NCBI GenBank assembly: GCA_017514235.1
Contig: JAFWKK010000027.1
Span: forward strand, 1 to 37,659
Direction of reading: 5' to 3'
Source: Kiritimatiellia bacterium
GTDB taxonomy: Bacteria > Verrucomicrobiota > Kiritimatiellia > RFP12 > UBA1067
Length of the DNA stretch: 37,659 bases
The position numbers were made by a program, and so were the translations under genes. Position 1 is the stretch's first letter; each line of letters begins with the position of its first letter. The notes under the pieces are model-generated. The model saw only the letters and a list, made by a program, of their open reading frames with translations, made no database searches and was not told where the DNA came from. Below, in pieces: positions 29,928-37,317 of this stretch.

Positions 29928-31010
29928 ATGAACAGTGATAAAAAAGACGAGGGGCAGAATCGGACTCTTGCCGTCGGCTGGTTCGACAACGCCCCGTTCC
30001 GCACGATTTGCGTAAAGTACCTATCCCGCATCAAGAAGGTCTTTTTTGCATGGCCTGGCGTGACGGCAAGTCGCCCGATGGCGGAACGGACGTCTGAAAG
30101 AAAACAGCTCTTCTTCGCAGACATCGCCTAGTGCCGCAATGAGGGCATGGAACTGGACGCCATCTTTAATGCTAATTGCTATGGCGACATCGCCATCTCA
30201 AAGGCTCTCGCGGAACATGTCACCGAAGTACTGGGCGAAATGGGCCAGAAAGGTCTCTTCCCCGAACATCTGACAACGACATCTCCGTTTATCGCGACCG
30301 TGGTGCGGCGGCGCTTTCCCGAAGTGAAGATACGCCTGAGCGTCAACATGTACATTGAAAGCACGCAGTCGCTTTCCTACATGGAGGAACTCTTCGACTC
30401 GTTCTATGTCAGCATCGACAACCACCGCAACTTCGAGTATGTGCGTAAAATGGCAGACTGGTCCACAAGCCACGGCATGACACTTTGCGTCTACGCAAAT
30501 TCCGGATGCCTGCGGGACTGCCCATTCCGTCAGTTCCACAACAACCTGCACGGGCACAACCGCATGGGACAGTCGGTTGCGGGCGAGGAGTTCTCCTTTT
30601 CGGCGTTCAGGTGCAGGACGAACTACGAATGCGGCAGATACGCCGACTTCCTCAGGGCCAACTGGATTCGCCCCGAGGAGCTGCCGGAATACGAACGCCT
30701 TGCGGGCGTCGTGAAGCTCGCGACGCGCAGACATCCCGATCCGGAGGGCATCATACGCGCATACGCCACGTATTCGTACAACGGGGACCTGGCAAAGACA
30801 ATGGATCCCTTTTTCGACTTTCCTATCCCAATCGACAATGCGACGCTGGGGAAGTCGGCTCTGTGGCCGGTCATACGCGATTGTCCAGACGCGCACAACT
30901 GCCGTCGTTGCGGGAAATGCGATGCCCTCATGGACGAACTGTCGCACCGGTCAGGAAGGATTGGCGAATCTGCAGTGGCTCAGACGTTCGCCGGATTCTT
31001 CAAAGGCTGA
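29928..31010 (+). pseudogene. Peptidase-U32-like gene interrupted by an in-frame TAG
   Basis: One frame runs from ATG 29928 to 31010 but is broken by TAG at 30129-30131. The first part (67 residues, VKYLSRIKKVFFAWPG) and the second (from MELDAIFNANCYGDIAISKA at 30147, 287 residues) read as one protein. The second part has the U32-like pattern, with GCLRDCPFRQFHNN and more Cys (CRTNYECGRY; CRRCGKCDA) that could hold an iron-sulfur cluster, as in UbiU/UbiV-type relatives. TAG is a normal stop elsewhere here (for example purE), so recoding is unlikely. The second part may still be translated from ATG 30147 without its N-terminal strand. Confidence 0.8.
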
Positions 31011-31046
31011 ACTTGTCTGTTGTTTTCGCGATAGGGAAAAAGAAAT

Positions 31047-31070
31047 GGGTGCCGCAGACGATCGGCACCC
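31047..31070 (-). terminator. Intrinsic terminator of the DUF3793-flavodoxin operon
   Basis: GGGTGCCG (31047-31054) and CGGCACCC (31063-31070) form a perfect 8-bp stem. Read on the minus strand it is followed by ATTTCTTTTT, a U-rich tract, about 50 bp after the flavodoxin stop. Confidence 0.75.
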
Positions 31071-31118
31071 GACAGCCCCGGGAAGAAGGAAAAGCCGAAG
31101 CTGGAAATAGACGATAAC

Positions 31119-31547
31119 TCAAAGCGCGGCTTTGAGCGTCTCGACCCACGCGGCGATCTTGGAATCGGTCTGGTCGGCTTCGTTCGTGTCGTCGAGCTTC
31201 AGCACCTCGCCTACGAGCGTCGCGCCGGCGTCCTTTGCCGCAGTGGCGAGCGTCTCGGCCGCCACGCAGAAGGAATCCGCGAAGCCGACGGAATCGCCCA
31301 GACCGAAGGTCGCGACCTTCTTCCCGGCGAAGTTGGCCTTGACGCCGTCGAGCTGTGCGGCCCAGTCGTCCTGCAGGTCGCCGACGCCCCACGTGGAGGA
31401 GCCGAGCACGAGCAGTTCGGCGTCAAACGCCGCCGCGTCGCCCGCGTTGATGTTGAACGCCTGCGCATCCAGCGCCTTGGCGATCTTTTCCGCGACAGCC
31501 TCGGTCATGCCGGTAGTGCTGCCATAGATTACGTGTACTTTGTCCAT
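31119..31547 (-). CDS. Flavodoxin
   Basis: A 142-residue flavodoxin. The FMN phosphate loop is YGSTTGMTEAVAEKIAKAL; the isoalloxazine-binding loops are SSTWGVGDLQDDW and FGLGDSVGFADSF. It carries electrons in place of ferredoxin, often when iron is short. The start at 31547 has GGAAAGGA upstream. It lies 16 bp after the DUF3793 stop, in one operon, and ends before a terminator at 31047. Confidence 0.95.
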   Translation of the reverse strand: MDKVHVIYGSTTGMTEAVAEKIAKALDAQAFNINAGDAAAFDAELLVLGSSTWGVGDLQDDWAAQLDGVKANFAGKKVATFGLGDSVGFADSFCVAAETLATAAKDAGATLVGEVLKLDDTNEADQTDSKIAAWVETLKAAL

Positions 31548-31563
31548 GTTTGTTTTCCTTTCC

Positions 31564-32205
31564 TTAACTTGCCTTTCTGGCAGAGATTGCGTTGATGAAT
31601 TCTTCGACTCCGCGCGAGCGGTCGAGCACTTGGGCGGCGTTGGCTTCCGCGTTGGCGTAGAGCCGCATGCGGCGAAGCGATTCGTCCGCGCCACCGTACA
31701 CGCGCCACGCCCCATGGTGGACAGGAGTCGCGGGAATCCTTTGCATGAATCCAGCCACGTCCTTGAGCGGATAGCCGATAAATACGCCCACCTCGTGCGG
31801 AAGTTCGTACTCGGCCGCCCGGTCCACGAGGTGCGCAAGCATCCTCTGAAGCAACACGGCTTCCCCTCCCTGCGAAGTGTCCGCAGGATATCCCATCCGT
31901 GCCAGCCACCTGGCGTTGCGAGGCTCGGTGAGCGTGGCGGCGAGCGTCCGGGGATTGTAGAAGAGCACGAGCGAGCTGTCCTCCTGCACGTTCAGCTCCA
32001 CGTAGTCCAGGCCAAGGATGCAGTAGATGTCGCTGCGATACAGACACACGCGAAGTCCTTCGGAGTTCACGCCGGAATAGCAGTGCCTGACGCGCAGCAA
32101 CTCGGCGGGCTTGATGCCCTGCCGCACGGCCGCCGTCTTCACCAGCAGGAACTTCAGCAATTCCTTCCGGTGCGACTCGTCGATTCTGTTCGCTTCTTCC
32201 CTCAT
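31564..32205 (-). CDS. DUF3793 protein
   Basis: A 213-residue DUF3793 protein. Recognisable stretches are KPAELLRVRHC, VELNVQEDSSLVLFYNP and the conserved HEVGVFIGYPLKDVAGFMQ. The family has no known function but is often next to flavodoxin, as here, which hints at iron or haem economy. An upstream ATG at 32244 is in frame but overlaps the promoter (-10 at 32235-32240), so I prefer the ATG at 32205. Confidence 0.85.
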   Translation of the reverse strand: MREEANRIDESHRKELLKFLLVKTAAVRQGIKPAELLRVRHCYSGVNSEGLRVCLYRSDIYCILGLDYVELNVQEDSSLVLFYNPRTLAATLTEPRNARWLARMGYPADTSQGGEAVLLQRMLAHLVDRAAEYELPHEVGVFIGYPLKDVAGFMQRIPATPVHHGAWRVYGGADESLRRMRLYANAEANAAQVLDRSRGVEEFINAISARKAS

Positions 32206-32225
32206 GTGCCTGACATGCCTCAAAA

Positions 32226-32279
32226 AGTTAGCCAAGTATAACATAATCTCCCCCGCGCGGTCAATAGCCTTGGCTAACT
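32226..32279 (-). promoter_or_regulatory. Promoter framed by an 11-bp inverted repeat
   Basis: On the minus strand TTGACC (32259-32264), 18 bp, TATACT (32235-32240). AGTTAGCCAAG (32226-32236) and CTTGGCTAACT (32269-32279) are exact inverted copies, one overlapping the -10 box, one just upstream of the -35. Two sites about four helical turns apart suggest a repressor acting on both. An iron-responsive DtxR-type protein is a guess from the downstream flavodoxin. Confidence 0.65.
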
Positions 32280-32311
32280 TTCATGGAATTTGGGTGCGCC
32301 AATCTTTATGT

Positions 32312-32344
32312 GAGGTAAACGCACGGAAACCGTGCGTTTACCTC
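32312..32344. repeat. Perfect 15-bp-stem hairpin
   Basis: GAGGTAAACGCACGG, a 3-nt AAA loop, and its exact complement. No U-tract on either strand, so terminator action for the gene at 32482 is possible but not typical. The rest of 32280-32481 shows nothing more. Confidence 0.7.
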
Positions 32345-32481
32345 TGGAGGCGACGGCGCGAGGAAATTGCGACGCTGCTGAACTGACAATCGTAACAATC
32401 ACTGCGCAGAAGTTGGCCGTCATGCGGCACGACTCATGGCGTTCCACTCGTCCAGCTTCGACCAGAGTCAGATGGAAAGAA

Positions 32482-32961
32482 TCACGGAATCTTGATTCTT
32501 GAAAAGAGCCACTGGCCGTCGGTCTTTTCAAGGTGCGCAATGAACTTCTCGGCCTTCGGCTCGTGTCTCGGCCACATCGCCTCGGTCCCCGAGTAGTCGA
32601 TCAACCCCTCGACACTGGCTTCGGAACCGTCGACGCTGATTTCGAGTTCTTGGAACTCCACGGCGATCTTCGTAGCCCCGGATCGGAAAACCAGCAGACC
32701 ACCTGCGATGTCGTCGCGGGAATAGGATGCCTTGAGGCCGTGCTGAGGGTCGATGACCGCACACCCGTCCCTGAAGTGACGCGCCAGTGCCTGCGCCTTT
32801 CCCGCGCACTCCATCACAGACTCTCCCGGCTCCTTCGCCGCGAGCCTCTCGACATCGGCGAACACACGCTTGATCTGCGCCCGCTCGCTGTGCATGAAGA
32901 GCCACAGCGACACCGCAGCCACAAGGAGGACGGCGTAGACTATCGCACGGCGAACCGTCAT
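32482..32961 (-). CDS. Small membrane-anchored protein with an NTF2-like look
   Basis: A 159-residue protein: one N-terminal membrane helix (RRAIVYAVLLVAAVSLWLFM), then a soluble part of alternating helix and strand (LEISVDGSEASVEGLIDYSG; FIAHLEKTDGQWLFSRIKI) similar to NTF2/SnoaL-like folds. The soluble part would lie in the periplasm. The start has AGGGGA about 11 nt upstream and overlaps the stop of a short Tat-signal-like frame (32958-33038). No function is assigned. Confidence 0.65.
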   Translation of the reverse strand: MTVRRAIVYAVLLVAAVSLWLFMHSERAQIKRVFADVERLAAKEPGESVMECAGKAQALARHFRDGCAVIDPQHGLKASYSRDDIAGGLLVFRSGATKIAVEFQELEISVDGSEASVEGLIDYSGTEAMWPRHEPKAEKFIAHLEKTDGQWLFSRIKIP

Positions 32962-33038
32962 GAGCGCGTTTCCCCTATCGGCACCTTCGCACCCGCCAGC
33001 GTTCCAGCCATGAAATCCTTTCTCGACAGATTCATCAT
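32958..33038 (-). pseudogene. Remnant of a Tat signal peptide
   Basis: A 26-codon frame MMNLSRKDFMAGTLAGAKVP ending GETRS. The SRKDFM pattern followed by small hydrophobic residues looks like the start of a twin-arginine signal (SRRDFM), with one Arg lost. The passenger protein is gone. It is probably a leftover from a deletion, now overlapping the next gene by ATGA. Confidence 0.5.
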
Positions 33039-33041
33039 TTT

Positions 33042-33105
33042 TTACAACGCCTCCACCATCTTCACCAGCTCGGCGCGGATGCGCCCCTCTGTTTTAGACA
33101 CATGA
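33042..33105 (-). pseudogene. C-terminal gene scrap
   Basis: Just upstream of the Tat remnant, the minus strand reads EGRIRAELVKMVEAL then TAA, like the end of a normal protein, with an upstream part that enters a dispersed repeat. The family cannot be named. Confidence 0.35.
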
Positions 33106-33211
33106 TTTACAGAATTTACAGAATTGGGGGATAGGACAACGGGGCTTTTGCATTCCGCCCTCCAACTCGAATCTCCAACTTCCATAATTCTGTTAATCAT
33201 GTGTCTGAAAA
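33092..33211. repeat. Inverted pair of ACACATGATTTACAGAATT elements
   Basis: TTTTAGACACATGATTTACAGAATTTACAG-type element at 33092-33125 (a 9-bp TTTACAGAA unit repeated twice) faces its inverted partner at 33186-33211. They border about 60 bp with no recognisable content. Confidence 0.65.
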
Positions 33212-33263
33212 CCGGCTGATCATGTCAATCGAGTGCCGCGTTTATGGCATCCGCCTTGCGGAC

Positions 33264-33314
33264 GACCTTCGGTCGGGGGATATGCGGTGGATTAACCACG
33301 AAATACACGAAAAG
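33264..33314. repeat. Dispersed intergenic repeat, copy 3
   Basis: GACCTTCGGTCGGGGGATAT then GCGGTGGATTAACCACGAAA and TACACGAAAA. The same head (GACCTTCGGTC) is at 37120, and the tail ATTAACCACGAAATACACGA at 19936. It lies immediately after the end of the LamG-like gene at 33327. Confidence 0.75.
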
Positions 33315-33326
33315 TCCGCGGCATGC

Positions 33327-35402
33327 CTACCGCACCCTCAGCAACATGCCGTTGCGCGGGGTGACCGGCTCGAGCCAGACGGAGTCGATGGAGATGCAGC
33401 CCGTACCGGACTGCGTGTCGTTGAGGAACGAAAACACGTTTTCACCCGCCTTCAGCAGCTCGCGTGGGATAGCAAAAGGATGGTCCCTTTTCGTGCCAGG
33501 CGCGTCCTTCGTCGCGAGGCGTTCGCCGTTCAAGTCGATGCAAAGGCGCGTTCCCGTTCCACCGCCGTCGGGACCCGTGCGGAAGTGGAGAATCCAGTCG
33601 TATTCGCCCGCGAGCGACCGCGGCATCACCGCGTGCCAACATTCGCGCGACTTCGTGAGGTTGCCGATGCCCGTGTACGGCATCGCGCGCGGCACGTGGC
33701 GCATGTTGCCGTCCACCACGTGGTACTCGTTGGACACAGCCCCCTCGTGGCCGAAGTCCGTCCAGTCGTCGTCGCGCCTGCCCACCTGCCAACCGCCGCC
33801 GAGCGCCGCCGCGTCGAGCGTCACCACGCCCGTGCCGCTGTCGATGCGCGTGACGGTGAGCGTGTTCGTGCCGACCCTGAGCGCCGCCGCCCGCACGAAC
33901 CACCTCTGCGTCGCGCCCGGCTTGATCGGACGTTTGCCGAGCGACTTGCCGTTGACCGCCACGCCCAGCAGGCCCGCCGCCGAATCGCTCGTCGCCTTCC
34001 AGCGGAAGATCTGCGCTCGGCCGTCGTCGTAGCCGGCCTCGACCGGAAACTTGAACGTGACGGACACCCCGTTCGTGAGGCCACCGTTCGGCACGGGCCA
34101 CAGCTCGCCGTCCACGTCAAATCCGCCCTCCGGCGCCTTGTCGGCGGAAAGCTCCGTCGTCGCGTCGTTCTCTACGCCCACGCGCCACGTCTCCGCACGC
34201 GGCCAGCCGAGCGCCGCCAGGATCTCCTGCTCGGAAAGCGTCCGCTTCCAGCACGCGAACTGCTGGATGCTGCCCCTGAAGCACTTGTAATGGTTGTTGC
34301 CCGAACTGGGTGCGGGCATCGCGTATGTGCCGTTCTGAGGGGATTCCGTGCCGAAGCGCAAGAACGACCCGGGATTCGGCACGAGGTTCACCGAGTCCGC
34401 GTACGTCCGCGACATCCGCTTCAGAAGGCCAATGTCGGTGTTGCCGTCCGGCGTCGTCAATCCGTCCTTGACCAGGTACGCCGTCACCTTCTGGCCGTCC
34501 ACCGTCACAGCGAAGTCCACCCATCCGCAGCCGTTGGAGATTACGAAGCTTTCGCCCAGATCCCAGCTGCTGTTGTACGTGTGGACCTGGAGCTTGCGTC
34601 GCTCCGTGCTGGTCTCGGCCAGGCCGAACATCATGCCGCGCGAGGAGCCGTAGCCGAATCCGAGCAGCCACTGGGTGTCCAGCAGCGGCGCGGAGAAGTC
34701 GGGACGGAAACGGACGATCCAGGTGTAGTGGCTGTCGAAATCCTTAAGCGGCGTACCGCATGTCACGGCGCAGGGGGTGACATAGCCGAGCGTCTGCGCC
34801 TCGTTCGTCCACACGACGTCCTGCGGGAAGTAGAGCGTTTGCATCTGCCGCCCCACGCCGCGTCCGGGCAGGCGCACGAACTCGTTGGAGATGACGGGCT
34901 TGTGCCCCGCCGCGCCGTAGGAGCCGGTACTGAGCGCGACGGTGTTGAGGGAGTTGGTGATCTCGCCGACGTCGAGTATGTGGTTGCAGTTCGTGTCGAC
35001 CGCCATGCCGCGCATCCAGATGTGGGCGTCCGCGAACACGTCCTCGCTGCGCGCCGCCGTGAGGTCGAGCGGGTCGCTCGCCGCGCTCGCCGGAAAGAGG
35101 AAGAACCGCGCCGTGCGCCCCGACCGCGCGTCGTCTGGCAGACGGTTCGTGGCGGCGGTCGTGCCGGAGGCGATCGTGTCCAGCTGCTCGCTCTCCTTCC
35201 ATTGCGAGATGTCCGCGCCCTTGTCGGCGTCGTCCCACGCCACCCACAGCTCCTGCGCGGCATTGACGCCCGTGAACGCGAGCGTCGCCTCGCCGGGACC
35301 GTACACGGTCCCCTTGAAGCTGCTCACGAACACCGTTGCCGCCGGGAGCGTCGTGCTCACCGCAATCGCTGCCAATCCAATGACAAATGACATTCTCTTC
35401 AT
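33327..35402 (-). CDS. Secreted LamG-like surface protein with a calcium-binding-like loop
   Basis: A 691-residue secreted protein with a signal peptide (MKRMSFVIGLAAIAVSTTLP, cleavage near AAT). About residues 134-146 hold DTNCNHILDVGE, a dockerin/EF-hand-like calcium loop. About 210-410 form a LamG/concanavalin-like domain (YTWIVRFRPDFSAPLL to FRGSIQQFACWKRTLSEQEI). Two galactose-binding-like beta-sandwich regions follow (RWFVRAAALRVGTNTLTV; IPRELLKAGENVFSFLND), resembling the C-terminal domains of rhamnogalacturonan lyases. No catalytic domain is clear. It is probably a carbohydrate-binding surface protein; this is inference. Start: AAAAGGA upstream, promoter at 35438. Confidence 0.82.
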   Translation of the reverse strand: MKRMSFVIGLAAIAVSTTLPAATVFVSSFKGTVYGPGEATLAFTGVNAAQELWVAWDDADKGADISQWKESEQLDTIASGTTAATNRLPDDARSGRTARFFLFPASAASDPLDLTAARSEDVFADAHIWMRGMAVDTNCNHILDVGEITNSLNTVALSTGSYGAAGHKPVISNEFVRLPGRGVGRQMQTLYFPQDVVWTNEAQTLGYVTPCAVTCGTPLKDFDSHYTWIVRFRPDFSAPLLDTQWLLGFGYGSSRGMMFGLAETSTERRKLQVHTYNSSWDLGESFVISNGCGWVDFAVTVDGQKVTAYLVKDGLTTPDGNTDIGLLKRMSRTYADSVNLVPNPGSFLRFGTESPQNGTYAMPAPSSGNNHYKCFRGSIQQFACWKRTLSEQEILAALGWPRAETWRVGVENDATTELSADKAPEGGFDVDGELWPVPNGGLTNGVSVTFKFPVEAGYDDGRAQIFRWKATSDSAAGLLGVAVNGKSLGKRPIKPGATQRWFVRAAALRVGTNTLTVTRIDSGTGVVTLDAAALGGGWQVGRRDDDWTDFGHEGAVSNEYHVVDGNMRHVPRAMPYTGIGNLTKSRECWHAVMPRSLAGEYDWILHFRTGPDGGGTGTRLCIDLNGERLATKDAPGTKRDHPFAIPRELLKAGENVFSFLNDTQSGTGCISIDSVWLEPVTPRNGMLLRVR

Positions 35403-35437
35403 TCTCTACGTCCTTTTACAGATTGTCATGCGGCGGT

Positions 35438-35446
35438 ATGATACCA
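35438..35446 (-). promoter_or_regulatory. Extended -10 promoter of the LamG-like gene
   Basis: TTTGGTATCAT on the minus strand, 35 nt before the ATG at 35402. A 23-bp tandem array (35462-35530) lies directly upstream. Confidence 0.5.
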
Positions 35447-35461
35447 AATCGGCAGTTTAAA

Positions 35462-35530
35462 AGTCTACTGCGCCACTGATTAAAAGTCGATTACCAAATA
35501 GGTCAAAAGCCAACTACACTACCGATCAAA
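35462..35530. repeat. Three degenerate 23-bp tandem units upstream of a promoter
   Basis: Units of exactly 23 bp begin AGTC/AGTC/AGCC and end ATTAAA/GTCAAA/ATCAAA (35462-35484, 35485-35507, 35508-35530); the bases before unit 1 end in TTTAAA in the same phase. The spacing is close to two helical turns, so these could be stacked binding sites for a regulator of the LamG-like gene. Confidence 0.55.
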
Positions 35531-35551
35531 GGCAAACAACACACCCAACTT

Positions 35552-35740
35552 CGCGGCAAATCCGTCGCGGGGGATTCACCACGAAATACACGAAATACAC
35601 GAAAAGCTGGCCTGACGCGGGGACTGTCCCCAATCAGTCCGAGGTCTGTCCCCAAATTTTCCGGGGTCTGTCCCCAAATTTTCCACGTCACTCCTCACTG
35701 CAGACCGTATCACATCGACCGTATCACAAGGGACAGTCCC
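35552..35740. repeat. Dispersed repeat copy 4 with palindromes
   Basis: GCGGCAAATCCGTCGCGGGG, then CACGAAATACACGAAATACA, then GGGGACTGTCCCC (35619-35631), then two direct copies of GGTCTGTCCCCAAATTTTCC (about 35643-35684) and finally GGGACAGTCCC (near 35730). No gene is seen in 35403-35766. Confidence 0.75.
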
Positions 35741-35766
35741 TCGCGATTCCTCGCGACTCTGGCTCC

Positions 35767-37002
35767 CTATCCAAGGAGCCATTCCCGGGCAGTCACTACT
35801 TTGATTGTAACGCCGTCTTCCGAAATTGTGTCATGGTCGTGGTCGGTTATCAGCAGCAGGTCATTGCAACCTGTCTTCTTCGCGACGGAGATCAGCGGAT
35901 CAACCTCGCGCTTCCGCGTCTTTACGCCGTCTATGGTATATGCGACTTGGACGAACTGGACTATCTTTCCATGCTTCACGCGGCAGAAGTCGATGTCGCT
36001 CGTCTGGTCCTTGTAATAGTATATCTCCGCGTCGTCGTCCGTCCTCCGTCTCAGAAGCTCGAGATAGACGATGTTCTCAAGCCGCCAGCCAAGCTCCTCG
36101 TCCGAGCCGAGCACGCCGGTGAAGTACGAGATGAACGCCGGGTCCGACACATACAGTTTCTCGTTGCGTATGCGCTCCGCCGGCTTCGTCGAATAGCGGC
36201 GGACGAGCGAGACGAGGTACGATTCGACCAGGTATCCCATGTAGGTCTGCATTGTGTGCGCGCTCGCGATTCCGGCCTTCCGCGCCAGTCCGTCATACGA
36301 CACCTCCCGCGAAAACTGCTGCATCAGCACGTATGCCGCGTCAATGAACCGCTGCGCGTTCCTCACCTTGCGGCGGCCGAGAATGTCCCTGGATAGAATG
36401 AAATTGTACAATGCGGACACATATCCTCTTTGGTCGGACAGGGCGAACGTCTCTGGTAGTCCGCCGTTGAAAAAGTATTTCTTCCACGCCGCCTCCGAGT
36501 CGCCGCCGTTCCACGCGCAGTACTCCGCGTACGAAAAAGGGAACACCGATATGGGGACGTGTCGCCCCGTCAGATGCGTCGCAAGGTCACCTGTGAGGAG
36601 GCGGGCGTTCGAGCCGGTTATCACGACATGCTTGCCGATCCGCAGCAGCCTGTTCACAAACAGATGCCACCCCTCGACATTCTGTATCTCGTCAAAAAGG
36701 AAATGATCGACATTGCCATATACCTCGTAAACCGCCTGAAGAACGTCGTCCAACTCGGAAGCCTCGATCTTGGCGAGCACTTCGTCGTCAAAGTCAACGT
36801 ATCCGTACGCGACAGACGAATCCCTCATTGCCTTTCGGCAGACAACGGATTTCCCAGATCGCCTCATGCCAACGACCGCCTGTGCCAACGGACTGTTGAC
36901 TTCAACTTTTCCCATAGGCGCTCGCTCGAGCATCTTCTCTGCCTGAAGACGCTCAAGTTCAAGTTTCTGCTCCTGTATGGCCTTTTTCAGACTTCTGCCC
37001 AT
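35767..37002 (-). CDS. AAA_14/DUF4143 ATPase, second copy type
   Basis: A 411-residue P-loop protein of the same broad family as 12629-13789 but divergent. It has an N-terminal charged helix, Walker A GMRRSGKS, Walker B HFLFDEIQNVEGW, and sensor VVITGSNARLL. A C-terminal DUF4143 domain follows with SDIDFCRVKHGKIVQFVQVA, where the nuclease-like pattern is weaker than in the first copy. Role unknown. The start has a perfect AAGGAGG site, and a TGCTATAAT box lies 24 nt upstream of the ATG. Confidence 0.88.
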   Translation of the reverse strand: MGRSLKKAIQEQKLELERLQAEKMLERAPMGKVEVNSPLAQAVVGMRRSGKSVVCRKAMRDSSVAYGYVDFDDEVLAKIEASELDDVLQAVYEVYGNVDHFLFDEIQNVEGWHLFVNRLLRIGKHVVITGSNARLLTGDLATHLTGRHVPISVFPFSYAEYCAWNGGDSEAAWKKYFFNGGLPETFALSDQRGYVSALYNFILSRDILGRRKVRNAQRFIDAAYVLMQQFSREVSYDGLARKAGIASAHTMQTYMGYLVESYLVSLVRRYSTKPAERIRNEKLYVSDPAFISYFTGVLGSDEELGWRLENIVYLELLRRRTDDDAEIYYYKDQTSDIDFCRVKHGKIVQFVQVAYTIDGVKTRKREVDPLISVAKKTGCNDLLLITDHDHDTISEDGVTIKVVTAREWLLG

Positions 37003-37026
37003 GTCAATCCTCCTTGGAACACCGAT

Positions 37027-37101
37027 ATTATAGCATTTCCAGTCACCTTATTGCAATAACCCATACCACTTAATGCAATAAGCACCCCTCTATTGCAACA
37101 A
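37027..37101 (-). promoter_or_regulatory. Promoter with three TTATTGCAATAA-type sites
   Basis: TGCTATAAT (37027-37035). Upstream lie TTATTGCAATAA (37048-37059, perfect palindrome), TTAATGCAATAA (37070-37081) and TATTGCAACAA (about 37091-37101), spaced 20-22 bp. The first overlaps the -35 region, so a repressor or activator of the ATPase gene may bind here. Confidence 0.55.
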
Positions 37102-37119
37102 ACGCTATCGTAAGCTGAT

Positions 37120-37238
37120 GACCTTCGGTCAGAGGATATGCGGGGATTTAACCACGAAATACACGAAAAACGGGCCTGACGCGGGGACTGTCCCCAATCA
37201 ATCCCAGGGGGGTGCCTTCGGCCGGGTGATATGCGGTG
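37120..37238. repeat. Dispersed repeat copy 5 with palindrome
   Basis: GACCTTCGGTC, GGATATGCGG, TTAACCACGAAATACACGAA, then CCTGACGCGGGGACTGTCCC (palindrome 37183-37195) and a partial head GCCTTCGGCCGGGTGATATG (about 37214). The order GCCTGACGCGGGGACTGTCC after the ACACGAAA block is the same as in copy 4. No gene lies in 37003-37317; a CCCTTTTGACC piece near 37303 echoes copies 1 and 2. Confidence 0.75.
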
Positions 37239-37317
37239 CCCGTCACATCACTTTCCCAGCCGTCAAGCATATACAGTAAAACATATACGGAAGTGTCAGA
37301 CCCTTTTGACCGAGGGC

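Noticed and set aside
30129-30131. Amber recoding (for example pyrrolysine) in the U32-like gene
   Set aside because: TAG ends purE and other genes here in the normal way, and no tRNA or recoding element was seen. A mutation or sequence error is simpler.
33201-35390. A 729-codon open frame on the plus strand
   Set aside because: It is antisense to the LamG-like gene and very rich in Arg, His and Val; no domain is seen.
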